The notes below the pieces were generated by a model, which was not told the origin of the DNA, did not search any database, and saw only the letters and a list, made by a program, of their open reading frames with translations. The position numbers were made by a program, and so were the translations under genes. A DNA stretch of 64,000 nt. Origin: an uncultured Pelagibacteraceae bacterium. GTDB lineage: Bacteria; Pseudomonadota; Alphaproteobacteria; Pelagibacterales; Pelagibacteraceae. The stretch covers positions 62,001-126,000 of the forward strand of contig CACAYM010000002.1 of assembly GCA_902536765.1 (NCBI GenBank), in the 5' to 3' direction. Each line of letters starts with the position of its first letter. The stretch's first letter is position 1. Below, piece by piece: positions 26,592 through 36,492 of this stretch.

Positions 26592-27191
26592 TTAATCAAT
26601 TACAATCAAAATGGCGGTTATTAAAAGCAAAAATGCTAAAAATAACTCTATAATTACTTTTATTTTATTATTCTTTACCAAATTTTTAATACCTGATCCA
26701 AAAGCAGCCCATGGAGAAATTGAGATTGGACATATTATAAGAGCAATACACGAGATAAATAATATAGATATGATTAAATTACCATCTTTTGGTAAAAAAC
26801 CAGAAGCGGCCATACTTGAAATAGTCCATGCTTTTGGATTTACTATTTGAAATAATGCCGCCTCATAGAATTTCAGTGGCCTTGAATCATCATCTTTAAT
26901 TTTACTAAATGAACCAATTATTTTATAACCAAGATAAATTAAGTAGATTGCACATAGTATTTTCAATATATTTTGTATTTCTGGAAATATTTGAAAAATT
27001 TTTCCTAATCCAAGACAAACCAAAATCAATTGAGTTACATGACCAATAGTTATGCCTGTCATGTGAGGAATACTTTTTAAAAAACCAAATTTTAATCCTG
27101 AAGCAAGAACCATGGCATTATTGGGTCCTGGAGTTACATACATGACAAAATAAAAACTTATTAGTGCGAAGATTAAATTAGTATCAACCAT
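26592..27191 (-). CDS. LysE/RhtB-family exporter
   Basis: A 199-residue inner-membrane protein with about six helices. The family opening FVMYVTPGPNNAMVLASG (residues 15-32) and the GxxxG-rich second helix MTGITIGH are clear. Members export amino acids such as lysine, threonine or homoserine. It starts within the last eight bases of the HAD phosphatase gene, so the two are coupled. Substrate unknown. Confidence 0.87.
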   Translation of the reverse strand: MVDTNLIFALISFYFVMYVTPGPNNAMVLASGLKFGFLKSIPHMTGITIGHVTQLILVCLGLGKIFQIFPEIQNILKILCAIYLIYLGYKIIGSFSKIKDDDSRPLKFYEAALFQIVNPKAWTISSMAASGFLPKDGNLIISILFISCIALIICPISISPWAAFGSGIKNLVKNNKIKVIIELFLAFLLLITAILIVID

Positions 27192-27873
27192 TTAAATATT
27201 TGGATACAATTTTTTCTACATTTACAAAATCTGTTATGAGATGATTATGATAAATTTGTTCTATTTTTTTATCGGTATAACCATCTTCTAAAAGGATCAT
27301 TGGGATATTAGCAGCCCTTGCAGCATCAGCATCGTTTTCACTATCACCAAACATTAAACATTTATCTAATTTTCCATCAATTATTTCAACTATACTAGTT
27401 AAATGTCTTGGATCAGGTTTGCAGTAATCAAATGTATTTCCTCCCGCAACATATTCAAAATAATGATATATGTTAATTTTTTTTAACAAGTCAATTGCAA
27501 GATGCTCTTGCTTATTTGTGCACACTGCCATTGAGATATCTTTTGATTTTGCCCAATCTAAAAATTCTTGAACTCCTTTAATTAACTTACTTTCAATAAC
27601 CAAATTTTTTCCATAAAAATCTATAAATTCTTTTACCATTTCATTTTTAATTTTTTCATCCGTTATTTTAGAAAATTCTTTTTTTGCAGCACCCCAAATT
27701 GATCTACCAATTAATACTGCAGCTCCTTTACCTACTAAGTTCCTTATTTCATCTACACTTTTAGTGCTATAACCAAATTTTTTCATTACATGATTGTGTG
27801 CAGCCATTAAATCAGGGGCCGTGTCAACTAATGTACCATCTAGATCAAATAGAATTGTATATTTTTGACTCAT
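27184..27873 (-). CDS. gph: HAD-family phosphatase (phosphoglycolate phosphatase-like)
   Basis: A 229-residue HAD hydrolase. Motif I is LFDLDGTLVD (Asp10 nucleophile, Asp12), motif II is VCTNKQ near residue 120, Lys lies in YCKPDPRHL, and motif IV is FGDSENDADAA. The alpha-helical cap after motif I fits phosphoglycolate phosphatase, which removes 2-phosphoglycolate from DNA repair or oxygenase side reactions; related sugar-phosphate phosphatases cannot be ruled out. Divergent from the GlmU-domain gene across 70 bases. Confidence 0.8.
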   Translation of the reverse strand: MSQKYTILFDLDGTLVDTAPDLMAAHNHVMKKFGYSTKSVDEIRNLVGKGAAVLIGRSIWGAAKKEFSKITDEKIKNEMVKEFIDFYGKNLVIESKLIKGVQEFLDWAKSKDISMAVCTNKQEHLAIDLLKKINIYHYFEYVAGGNTFDYCKPDPRHLTSIVEIIDGKLDKCLMFGDSENDADAARAANIPMILLEDGYTDKKIEQIYHNHLITDFVNVEKIVSKYLNG

Positions 27874-27943
27874 TTTAAAAGTATTATTAAGAAATAATTT
27901 GTGAATTAAAGATCATACATACTTAATTATAAGAAAAAACTAA

Positions 27944-28558
27944 ATGAGACAAACATTTTTAAACATAAAATTGAGAGAAAAATTTATTAAACAAGGAGTT
28001 AAAATGATTGCTCCTGAAACAGTATTTTTTTCAAAAGATACTAAAATTGGTAAAAATGTTATTATAGAACCTTACGTAGTGTTCGGAAAAAAAGTAAAAA
28101 TTAAAAATAATGTAAAAATTTTAGGCTTTTCTCATGTTGAAGGTGTCGTCATTGAGCAAAATTGTATTATAGGACCATTTGCTAGATTAAGACCTGGAAC
28201 AAAATTAGAAAAAAATTCTAAAGTTGGAAATTTTGTTGAGATTAAAAAAAGCACACTTAAAAAAAATTCAAAAGTAAATCACCTTTCTTATATTGGTGAC
28301 AGTCTAATTGGCCAATCAACAAACATTGGCGCTGGAACTATTACTTGTAATTATGATGGGGTGAGAAAAAATAAAACAATCGTTGAAGATAATGTTTTTG
28401 TTGGATCTAATTCATCTTTAGTAGCACCATTAAAAATTAGACGAAATGCAGTCATTGGAGCAGGATCTGTTATTACCAAAAATGTAAATAAAAATAGTTT
28501 AGCTTTAACTAGAATAAATCAAGTTGAGAAAAAAAATTATAAAAGAAAAAAAAAATAA
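27944..28558 (+). CDS. Stand-alone GlmU acetyltransferase domain
   Basis: A 204-residue left-handed beta-helix acyltransferase equal to the C-terminal half of GlmU. The start ([20 protein letters not shown]) matches the linker before the GlmU helix, then hexapeptide repeats run to the end with [35 protein letters not shown] and [11 protein letters not shown], the residues that bind acetyl-CoA and glucosamine-1-phosphate. The uridyltransferase half is absent, and only 70 bases lie upstream, so it cannot be an undetected frameshift of a full gene. It overlaps the glmS ATG by one base, supporting a role in UDP-GlcNAc synthesis. Confidence 0.85.
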   Translation: MRQTFLNIKLREKFIKQGVKMIAPETVFFSKDTKIGKNVIIEPYVVFGKKVKIKNNVKILGFSHVEGVVIEQNCIIGPFARLRPGTKLEKNSKVGNFVEIKKSTLKKNSKVNHLSYIGDSLIGQSTNIGAGTITCNYDGVRKNKTIVEDNVFVGSNSSLVAPLKIRRNAVIGAGSVITKNVNKNSLALTRINQVEKKNYKRKKK

Positions 28559-30378
28559 TGTGTGGAATTATTGGAATTACTAGTAATAAACCTGTCTCTT
28601 CATCAATATTAAATTCACTCAAAAAACTTGAGTATAGAGGGTACGACTCAGCAGGTATAGCAACAATAAATGATGGTTTAATAAATGAAGTTAAATGCCA
28701 GGGAAGAGTTGACGTATTAGAAAAAAATATTTCACAAATTAATCTTTTAGGAAATGTTGGAATTGGCCATGTCAGATGGGCAACACACGGCATACCTAGT
28801 ACAATTAATGCGCATCCTCATTCAACTGAAAGAATTTCAGTTGTTCACAATGGAATAATAGAAAATTCTGTAGATTTAAAAAAATTATTAATTAACAAAG
28901 GACATAAATTTAAATCACAAACTGATACCGAAGTTATTGTTCATCTTTTAGTTGAATATTTGAAAAATAATAAACTCAATGAATCAATCATTAAAACTCT
29001 AAATGATTTAGATGGAAGTTTTGCTTTGGGTATAATTTTTAAAGATATGCCTGAACTTATTATCGGCGCAAGGAGAGGTTCACCATTAGCTGTAGGATAC
29101 GGTCCGAATGAAAATTATCTAGGTTCAGACTCATATGCTTTAAAATCAATGACAAATAAGATTACTTATTTAAATGATGGCGAGTTCTGTATAATTAAAA
29201 AAAAAGATATTGATTTTTTCGACTCAAAGGGAAAAAAAGTAAATAAAAAAATATTGCATTTATCATCTAGTGATCAAAATTATGAAAAAGGTGAATACAA
29301 ACACTTCATGGCAAAAGAGATAGATGAGCAACCAATTACAATAAAAAACTGCATTAACGAGTATATCGATAAAATTAATAATGAAATAAATCTTCATAAT
29401 TTTCCATGGAAAAAAGATGAAATTAAATCAATCAAACTAATTGGATGTGGAACTGCATTTCATTCTTGCTTAGTAGGTAAATACTGGTTTGAACAATTAA
29501 CCAATTTAGATGTACAAGTAGATATTGCTTCTGAATTTAGATATAGAAAAAACAAGTTTAATGAGGATTGTCTATATATTTTTATTTCTCAATCTGGAGA
29601 AACTGCAGATACTTATGCTGCTTTAAATTTATGTAATAAAAATAACATGAAAACATGCAGTATTGTAAATGTAGTAGAAAGCTCGATTGCAAGAGATTCT
29701 AAATTTGTATTACCAATTCATTGTGGCCCTGAAATTGGTGTTGCATCAACGAAAGCATTTTTAGGACAAATGTTAGTAATTTATTTATTATGCGTTAAAA
29801 TTTCATTTTTTAAAGGTGATATTAATAAACACAAATATATTGAAAAAATTAAAAATCTTAAATTACTTTCAGATCTAGTTAATAAAACTATTTCTGCAGA
29901 AAATAAAATTCAATTAATTTGTAATACTTTTGCTGATGCAAAAGGTTCAATGTTTTTGGGCAGAGGATACTCATATCCAATTGCACTTGAAGGAGCCTTA
30001 AAGCTTAAAGAATTAGCTTACATACATGCCGAGGGATACCCGGCAGGGGAAATGAAACATGGACCGTTGGCCTTAATTGAAGATGGAATGCCAGTTGTGG
30101 TTATTGCTCCAAAAGATGAGCACTACAAAAAAACTATTTCAAATATGCAAGAGGTTATAGCAAGAGGCGCTAAAGTATTATTGATAACTAATAAAGAGGA
30201 TAACCAAGTAGTATCAGAAAATATTTGGCAAAAAATTGAAATTGAAAATATAGAAAATGATTTGTATCCTTTTTTAGTAACTATACCTTTGCAAAAGTTA
30301 GCATATTATACAGCTCTTAAAAAAGGCTATGATATAGATAAACCAAGAAATCTAGCTAAATCAGTTACAGTTGAATAA
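28558..30378 (+). CDS. glmS: Glutamine-fructose-6-phosphate aminotransferase
   Basis: A 606-residue enzyme making glucosamine-6-phosphate from fructose-6-phosphate and glutamine. Cys2 (MCGIIG) is the glutaminase nucleophile after Met removal; GYDSAGIA, HVRWATHG and NGIIENS complete the glutaminase domain (1-240). Two SIS sugar-isomerase domains follow, with CGTAFHS, SQSGETADT and the C-terminal PRNLAKSVTVE typical of GlmS. It directly follows the GlmU acetyltransferase domain gene, so two steps of amino-sugar synthesis are coupled. Confidence 0.96.
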   Translation: MCGIIGITSNKPVSSSILNSLKKLEYRGYDSAGIATINDGLINEVKCQGRVDVLEKNISQINLLGNVGIGHVRWATHGIPSTINAHPHSTERISVVHNGIIENSVDLKKLLINKGHKFKSQTDTEVIVHLLVEYLKNNKLNESIIKTLNDLDGSFALGIIFKDMPELIIGARRGSPLAVGYGPNENYLGSDSYALKSMTNKITYLNDGEFCIIKKKDIDFFDSKGKKVNKKILHLSSSDQNYEKGEYKHFMAKEIDEQPITIKNCINEYIDKINNEINLHNFPWKKDEIKSIKLIGCGTAFHSCLVGKYWFEQLTNLDVQVDIASEFRYRKNKFNEDCLYIFISQSGETADTYAALNLCNKNNMKTCSIVNVVESSIARDSKFVLPIHCGPEIGVASTKAFLGQMLVIYLLCVKISFFKGDINKHKYIEKIKNLKLLSDLVNKTISAENKIQLICNTFADAKGSMFLGRGYSYPIALEGALKLKELAYIHAEGYPAGEMKHGPLALIEDGMPVVVIAPKDEHYKKTISNMQEVIARGAKVLLITNKEDNQVVSENIWQKIEIENIENDLYPFLVTIPLQKLAYYTALKKGYDIDKPRNLAKSVTVE

Positions 30379-30413
30379 TTAATAAACTCTGCTACAACAC
30401 CTTTAGGTTGAAT

Positions 30414-31793
30414 ATGAAAAAATGGACTACAAATAGCTGGAGGAAATATCCTGTTAAACACATCCCAAAATACGAGGATGATAAGGAATTAAATTTAGTT
30501 TTAAATAAACTAAAGTCTTTTCCTCCTTTAGTGTTTGCAGGGGAAACAACACACCTGAAGAAACAGCTTGCCGAAGTTGTAGATGGTAAAGCTTTTTTAC
30601 TTCAAGGTGGAGATTGCGCAGAAAGTTTTGCTGAGTTTAATCCAGATAACATAAGAGACTATTTTAAAGTCTTTTTACAAATGTCTCTTGTCCTAACATA
30701 CTCAGCGTCTTTACCAGTTGTAAAATTAGGAAGAATTGCTGGTCAATTCTCAAAACCAAGAAGTGCTCCAACAGAAAAACAAGGTGATAAAGAATTACCA
30801 AGCTATCTTGGAGACAATATAAACGCTATAGAATTTACTGAAAAAGCAAGAAGACCTGATCCAAAAAGATTATTTAAAGCTTATTCGCAATCAGCATCAA
30901 CCCTAAACTTAATTAGAGCTTTCTGTCATGGTGGTTTTGCTGATTTAAAAAAAGTTCATTTATGGAATCTTGGTTATATTAAAAAAAGTCCTCAAGCTAA
31001 AAAATTTAAAGAGCTAGAAGACAAAATAGCTGATGCTTTAGCATTCATGGATGCTTGTGGTATTAATGCAGAATTTAATAGAAGATTAAAAACTGTAAAC
31101 TTTTGGACTTCACACGAAGCTTTATTGCTTCCATTTGAAGAGGCAATGACTAGAATAGATTCAACTTCAGGACAATACCATGATACATCTGCTCACTTTG
31201 TATGGATAGGAGACAGAACCAGACAAATTGATGGAGGTCATGTTGAATTTTGTAGAGGTATAGAAAATCCAATAGGAATTAAATGTGGTCCAACTTCAAA
31301 ACCAGATGAAATAGCAAAAATTTGTGAACTTATTAATCCTGATAACGAAAAAGGTAAAATTACTTTGATATCTAGATTTGGACATGACAAAGTAGAGAAG
31401 TTTCTACCTAAACTTATTAGAGGAATTAAAAAAGAAGGATTAAATGTAATCTGGTCTTGTGACCCTATGCATGGTAATACACTAGTATCTTCAACAGGTT
31501 TTAAAACTAGACCATTCAATAATGTTTTAAATGAAGTTAAAAATGTATTCCAAGTACATCAAAGCGAGGGATCATATGCAGGAGGTCTTCATATAGAAAT
31601 GACAGGACAAAATGTGACAGAATGCACAGGTGGCGCAAAGAATATTTCAGATCAAGATTTATCTAGCAGATACCACACACATTGTGATCCAAGATTAAAT
31701 GCAGACCAATCTATTGAACTGGCGTTTTTAATTTCTGATGAAATTAAGAAAAACTCTAATTACGCAAAAAACATTATTAAAGCAGCTTCTTAA
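30414..31793 (+). CDS. aroG: Class II DAHP synthase (first step of aromatic synthesis)
   Basis: A 459-residue type II 3-deoxy-7-phosphoheptulonate synthase joining phosphoenolpyruvate and erythrose-4-phosphate. Landmarks are LLQGGDCAESFAE with the metal-binding Cys, KLGRIAGQFSKPRS, SAHFVWIGDRTRQ, IWSCDPMHGNT and HIEMTGQNVTEC, which provide the metal and phosphate ligands. I use ATG 30414, with AGG upstream, rather than TTG 30408. No N-terminal extension of the kind used for allosteric control in actinobacterial enzymes is evident. Confidence 0.93.
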   Translation: MKKWTTNSWRKYPVKHIPKYEDDKELNLVLNKLKSFPPLVFAGETTHLKKQLAEVVDGKAFLLQGGDCAESFAEFNPDNIRDYFKVFLQMSLVLTYSASLPVVKLGRIAGQFSKPRSAPTEKQGDKELPSYLGDNINAIEFTEKARRPDPKRLFKAYSQSASTLNLIRAFCHGGFADLKKVHLWNLGYIKKSPQAKKFKELEDKIADALAFMDACGINAEFNRRLKTVNFWTSHEALLLPFEEAMTRIDSTSGQYHDTSAHFVWIGDRTRQIDGGHVEFCRGIENPIGIKCGPTSKPDEIAKICELINPDNEKGKITLISRFGHDKVEKFLPKLIRGIKKEGLNVIWSCDPMHGNTLVSSTGFKTRPFNNVLNEVKNVFQVHQSEGSYAGGLHIEMTGQNVTECTGGAKNISDQDLSSRYHTHCDPRLNADQSIELAFLISDEIKKNSNYAKNIIKAAS

Positions 31794-31823
31794 TAGCTTA
31801 TTTAAACAGATGAGCTTATTAAG
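31789..31823 (+). other. Stem-loop after aroG
   Basis: CTTAATA at 31789-31795 pairs with TATTAAG at 31817-31823, extended inward by three more pairs past a one-base bulge, with a 14-base loop. It overlaps the stop codon and lacks a T-tract, so it may be an mRNA end or processing structure rather than a terminator. Confidence 0.35.
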
Positions 31824-31873
31824 TATAACTATTTACCTATACAATATAAAATTAAAGTGACTATATCTTAAAT

Positions 31874-33532
31874 ATGAATAAAAAACTTAAAATTGCACTG
31901 GCTCAATTAAATCCATTGGTTGGAGATGTTTCAGGAAATGTTGATAAATTATTAAAAATCAGATCTAAATTAAAGAATGATGTTGATTTATTGGTAGCTC
32001 CAGAGCTTTATATTTCTGGATATCCAATAGATGATTTAGTTTTGAGAGAGGATTTTTTAAATTTAGTAGAAGTTGAGATAAAAAGGCTTGTAGAAAGTAC
32101 AAAAGATGGAAAATCAGCAATAATATTTGGCGCACCTAGAAGAGATAATACATTAATTAAAAATTCAGTTTATGTAGTCGAAAATGGTAAAATAGGGGCC
32201 ATTAAAGATAAATATGAGCTTCCTAATACTGGAGTTTTTGATGAACAAAGAATATTTACTGAGGGTGAATTAGAAGATTGTGTAACAATAAAAGATATTA
32301 ATTTTGGATTGCCTATTTGCGAAGATATTTGGGAAAAAACAGTTTTAGATAATTTATCTAAATCTGGAGCAGAGATAATTATTGCAATCAATGCATCACC
32401 TTTTACAATTTCAAAAATTTCTGAAAGAAATCAAATAACTTTATCAAGAGTTAAAGAGACCAAACTTCCACTTATATATTTAAACAGGACAGGGGGGCAA
32501 GACGAACTGATATTCGACGGAACATCCTTTGCATTAAATCACGACGGAAATAAATTTTTTTGTTCTGCAGAATTTAAAGAGGAGGTTTCAATTTTAGATT
32601 TTGAGAAAAAAAATGGGAAATGGATAGGAAATGGAAGTATAACTAAAAGTTCATCAGAAATTGAAAGACTATATAAAGCATTGGTTCTTGGACTAAGGGA
32701 TTATGTAAATAATAATAAATTTCCTGGAGTTGTACTAGGTTTATCAGGTGGAATTGATTCCGCACTTGTCGCTGCAATTGCAACAGATGCATTTGGACCA
32801 AGCATGGTTCAATCAATTATGCTTCCAAGTAACTTTACAGGGCAAGATAGTTTAAATGATGCTAAAGATATAGCAAATCTTTTGAAAATTAATTTTTCGA
32901 ATTTAGAAATTAATGAAGCTATGAGAATAGTTAATAAAATGTTGGGGAAATTTAATGGAAAAAGTTTTTCACCAGGTATTACAGAAGAAAATATTCAGTC
33001 AAGACTAAGAGGTTTGATACTTATGGCATTATCAAACCGTTATGGTTATATGGTATTAGCAACTGGTAATAAATCAGAGTATGCAGTTGGATATTCAACT
33101 TTATATGGTGATATGTGTGGAGGTTTTGCTCCAATCAAAGATGTATGGAAAACAGATGTTTTTAAATTATGCAGGTGGAGAAATGAAAATTTTTCTGAAT
33201 TATTTAAAGGACCCAAAGGAAGAGTTATTCCAGAAAATATAATTACTAAAGCACCAACAGCTGAATTAAGAGAGAACCAAAAAGATACAGATAGTTTACC
33301 AGAATATGAAATTTTGGATGAAATTTTAAAAGGCCTTGTAGAAAAAGAGATTTCAGTTGAAAAGATTGTATCAAAAGGTTTTGAAAGAGAAATTGTGGAG
33401 AAGACAGCACACTTACTAGCTAGATCCGAATATAAAAGATTTCAATCTGCGCCTGGGCCAAAAGTAACATCGAAAGCTTTTGGTAGAGACAGAAGATTTC
33501 CACTTACAAGTGGATTTAGAAATTGGAACTAA
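31874..33532 (+). CDS. nadE: Glutamine-dependent NAD+ synthetase
   Basis: A 552-residue two-domain enzyme. Residues 1-255 form a nitrilase-type glutaminase with triad Glu44, Lys113 and Cys149. Residues 265-552 form the NAD synthetase domain, with the ATP-pyrophosphatase loop SGGIDS at 291-296 and TGNKSEYAVGYSTLYGD further on. Ammonia released from glutamine amidates deamido-NAD in the last step of NAD synthesis. Its stop is immediately followed by the cysS ATG. Confidence 0.95.
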   Translation: MNKKLKIALAQLNPLVGDVSGNVDKLLKIRSKLKNDVDLLVAPELYISGYPIDDLVLREDFLNLVEVEIKRLVESTKDGKSAIIFGAPRRDNTLIKNSVYVVENGKIGAIKDKYELPNTGVFDEQRIFTEGELEDCVTIKDINFGLPICEDIWEKTVLDNLSKSGAEIIIAINASPFTISKISERNQITLSRVKETKLPLIYLNRTGGQDELIFDGTSFALNHDGNKFFCSAEFKEEVSILDFEKKNGKWIGNGSITKSSSEIERLYKALVLGLRDYVNNNKFPGVVLGLSGGIDSALVAAIATDAFGPSMVQSIMLPSNFTGQDSLNDAKDIANLLKINFSNLEINEAMRIVNKMLGKFNGKSFSPGITEENIQSRLRGLILMALSNRYGYMVLATGNKSEYAVGYSTLYGDMCGGFAPIKDVWKTDVFKLCRWRNENFSELFKGPKGRVIPENIITKAPTAELRENQKDTDSLPEYEILDEILKGLVEKEISVEKIVSKGFEREIVEKTAHLLARSEYKRFQSAPGPKVTSKAFGRDRRFPLTSGFRNWN

Positions 33533-34894
33533 ATGAACAAGGATATTTTTTTATCTAATAGTTTAGGAAATAAAAAAGAGAAATTCATCCCAATGGATCA
33601 AAAAAAAATTGGCATGTATGTATGTGGGCCAACCGTTTATGATGATCCACACATTGGAAATGCCAGACCTTTAGTCATCTTTGATTTATTATTTAAAGTT
33701 CTAAAATGTAAATATGGTAATAAATCTGTAATATATGTAAGAAATATTACAGATATTGACGATAAAATTATTCAATCATCAAAAGAAAAAAATATTTCAA
33801 TATCTGAGTTAACATTAAACATTACTGAAAAATTCCATGATGATTGTAAATATTTAAATTGTGAAATTCCTACTCATGAACCTAAAGCAACTGAAAATAT
33901 TGAATTAATGGTAGTTATGATTCAAGAATTAATTAAAAATAAATTTGCTTATGAAAATCAAAAACATGTTTATTTTAAAGTCAAAAATTTTAAAGATTAC
34001 GGAAAACTATCAAATAAAAACCTTGATGATTTAATTGCAGGATCAAGAGTAGAATTATCCGATAAAAAAGAAAATCCAGAAGATTTTGTTTTATGGAAAC
34101 CTTCAAATGACGATGAGCCGTCATGGGATTCTCCTTGGGGAAAGGGTAGACCTGGTTGGCATTTAGAATGCTCTGTTATGTCAAAAAAATATCTAGGAAA
34201 TACTTTTGATATTCATGGAGGTGGAAGGGATTTAATATTTCCTCATCATGAAAATGAAATTGCTCAATCAGTATGTGCTAATAAAACAGAAAAATTTGCA
34301 AATTATTGGGTTCACAATAATTTTATCACAATGTCAAAAGAAAAAATGGCAAAGTCACAGGGAAATATTTTGAAAATAAGCGATTTTAAAAAAAAATATA
34401 ACGGTCAGGTTTTAAGATTGGCTTTAATTAGTACTCATTATAGCCAACCATTAGACTGGAATGAAAAACTAATGGATGAATGTCAGAGAACTTTAGACAA
34501 GTGGTACAATTGTTATGTTCCGGTAAATAAAAAAATATTAATACAAGACAATGATTTAAACCCTTTATATGACGACCTAAATACCCCAGGTTTTATTGCT
34601 GTCCTACATAAACTTTATGATAAGGCTAAAGAAGGCAATCAAGAAGAAAAAGAAATATTTACAACTGCGTGTAAATTTATTGGTCTTTTAGGTCAATCAA
34701 AAGAAGAGTGGTATGATTTTAAAAAACAAAATCTGAAACTTTCTGAAAACGATATTTTAAAGAAAATTGATGATAGAAATAAAGCAAGAGATAAAAAAGA
34801 TTATGAATTAGCTGATAAAATTAGAAATGAGTTATTAGACAAAGGTATTTTAATTGAAGATAAAGATGGTAAAACAACTTGGAAAATTAAATGA
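33533..34894 (+). CDS. cysS: Cysteinyl-tRNA synthetase
   Basis: A 453-residue class I synthetase charging tRNA-Cys. HIGN at 40-43 stands for the HIGH signature, KMAKS at 271-275 for KMSKS, and Cys31 with Cys and His in WHLECSVMS and HHENE form the zinc site that selects cysteine. The helical anticodon-binding part ends the protein. The ATG touches the nadE stop codon, and the gene overlaps cimA by four bases. Confidence 0.96.
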   Translation: MNKDIFLSNSLGNKKEKFIPMDQKKIGMYVCGPTVYDDPHIGNARPLVIFDLLFKVLKCKYGNKSVIYVRNITDIDDKIIQSSKEKNISISELTLNITEKFHDDCKYLNCEIPTHEPKATENIELMVVMIQELIKNKFAYENQKHVYFKVKNFKDYGKLSNKNLDDLIAGSRVELSDKKENPEDFVLWKPSNDDEPSWDSPWGKGRPGWHLECSVMSKKYLGNTFDIHGGGRDLIFPHHENEIAQSVCANKTEKFANYWVHNNFITMSKEKMAKSQGNILKISDFKKKYNGQVLRLALISTHYSQPLDWNEKLMDECQRTLDKWYNCYVPVNKKILIQDNDLNPLYDDLNTPGFIAVLHKLYDKAKEGNQEEKEIFTTACKFIGLLGQSKEEWYDFKKQNLKLSENDILKKIDDRNKARDKKDYELADKIRNELLDKGILIEDKDGKTTWKIK

Positions 34895-36492
34895 GCAAAG
34901 AAAGATTATACATATTTGATACAACTTTGAGAGATGGGGCTCAAACTCAAGGTGTACATTTTTCTCTTGATGAAAAGACCAAAATTGCACATGCATTAGA
35001 TGATTTAGGTATAGATTATATAGAAGGAGGTTGGCCAGGCGCTAATCCTTCTGATACGGAATTTTTTCAAAAAGGTTTAAATTTAAAAAATTCCACCTTC
35101 ACTGCTTTTGGAATGACTAAAAAAGCAGGACGTAGTGCTGAAAATGATCCTGGATTATCCGCAATTTTAAATTCGAACACAAAATCAGTTTGTCTTGTAG
35201 GAAAAGCATGGGATTTTCATGTTGATGTAGCTCTAGGTATTTCCAAAGAGGAAAATTTAGAAAACATAAGTGAAACCACTAAACACTTTGTCAAAAATAA
35301 TAAAGAGTTCATGTTTGATGCAGAACATTTTTTTGATGGTTATAAATCAAATCCTAAATATGCTTTAGAGTGCGTTAAAGCAGCTTATGACAATGGAGCT
35401 AAATGGATAGTTCTATGTGATACTAATGGCGGGACTTTGCCTCATGAAGTAGCAGAAATAGTAAAAGAGATATCTAAACATGTACCAGGAAAAAATTTGG
35501 GTATTCACGCACATAACGATACTGGCAATGCTGTTGCAAACTCAATTGCTGCTGTTTTATCTGGTGCTCGTCAAATACAAGGTACTATAAATGGTTTAGG
35601 TGAAAGATGCGGCAATGCTAATTTAATGTCAATTATTCCAACATTCCATCTTAAAAAAGAATTATCAGATAAGTTTGAAATAAATATTAAAGAAAAAAAT
35701 ATAAAGCAAATTACACAATGTTCAAGGTTACTTGATGAGATTTTAAATAGAAAGCCAAATAAACATTTACCATACGTTGGAGCTGCAGCATTTTCGCATA
35801 AAGGCGGTTTACATGTTTCAGCAGTACAAAAAGACCCAAAAACATATGAACACATTGATCCTTCAGATGTTGGTAATGCAAGAAACATAGTTGTTTCAGA
35901 TCAGTCAGGTAAATCAAATATTTTATCTAGACTGAAAACAATTGGAATAGAAATTGAAGAAAATGATCCAAAAGTCAAAAAACTATTAGAAGAAGTAAAA
36001 GATAGAGAGTTTATTGGTTATAGTTATGATGGAGCTGATGCTTCTTTCGAACTATTAGCTAGAAGAGTAATAGGAGAAATTCCAAGGTATATATCAATTA
36101 AAGAATATGACGTTTCGGTTTCAAAAAATGATCAAAATAAAATCATTTCTAGAGCAAAAGCAAAATTAGAAGTGGATGGAGAGCAGATTGTCTGTGAAGG
36201 TGAAGGTAATGGACCTGTTCATGCTTTAGATAACGCGATACGAAAAAATGTTACTAGATTGGAAAAATATTCAGAATATTTAAAAGATTTAAAATTAGTT
36301 GATTACAAGGTAAGAATTTTAAATACAGGAACCGAGGCCACTACTAGAGTTTCGATTGAAAGCACAGACTCTAAAGGGAAGAATTGGTTTACTATTGGAG
36401 TTTCGCCAAACATAATAGATGCATCATTTAAAGCTCTCATTGATAGTTTAGATTTCAAATTATTTAAGGATAAAGCTCCCGCAAGTAAATAA
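34891..36492 (+). CDS. cimA: (R)-citramalate synthase
   Basis: A 533-residue member of the isopropylmalate/citramalate synthase family. The N-terminal TIM barrel starts DTTLRDGAQTQGVHFS with the metal-binding Asp, and has CDTNGGTLP, HAHNDTGNAVANS and NGLGERCGNANL. The C-terminal LeuA-type regulatory domain spans about 390-525. The length and the GAQTQGV variant fit the CimA group that condenses pyruvate with acetyl-CoA, a threonine-independent route into isoleucine. An isopropylmalate synthase role cannot be fully excluded from sequence alone. Confidence 0.88.
   Translation: MSKERLYIFDTTLRDGAQTQGVHFSLDEKTKIAHALDDLGIDYIEGGWPGANPSDTEFFQKGLNLKNSTFTAFGMTKKAGRSAENDPGLSAILNSNTKSVCLVGKAWDFHVDVALGISKEENLENISETTKHFVKNNKEFMFDAEHFFDGYKSNPKYALECVKAAYDNGAKWIVLCDTNGGTLPHEVAEIVKEISKHVPGKNLGIHAHNDTGNAVANSIAAVLSGARQIQGTINGLGERCGNANLMSIIPTFHLKKELSDKFEINIKEKNIKQITQCSRLLDEILNRKPNKHLPYVGAAAFSHKGGLHVSAVQKDPKTYEHIDPSDVGNARNIVVSDQSGKSNILSRLKTIGIEIEENDPKVKKLLEEVKDREFIGYSYDGADASFELLARRVIGEIPRYISIKEYDVSVSKNDQNKIISRAKAKLEVDGEQIVCEGEGNGPVHALDNAIRKNVTRLEKYSEYLKDLKLVDYKVRILNTGTEATTRVSIESTDSKGKNWFTIGVSPNIIDASFKALIDSLDFKLFKDKAPASK

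Noticed and set aside
28546-28560. Run of ten A at the end of the GlmU-domain gene, where a one-base slip would fuse it in frame to GlmS
   Set aside because: A fused protein would bury GlmS Cys2, which must be N-terminal to act; A-runs are common in this genome and a normal TAATG overlap explains the junction.
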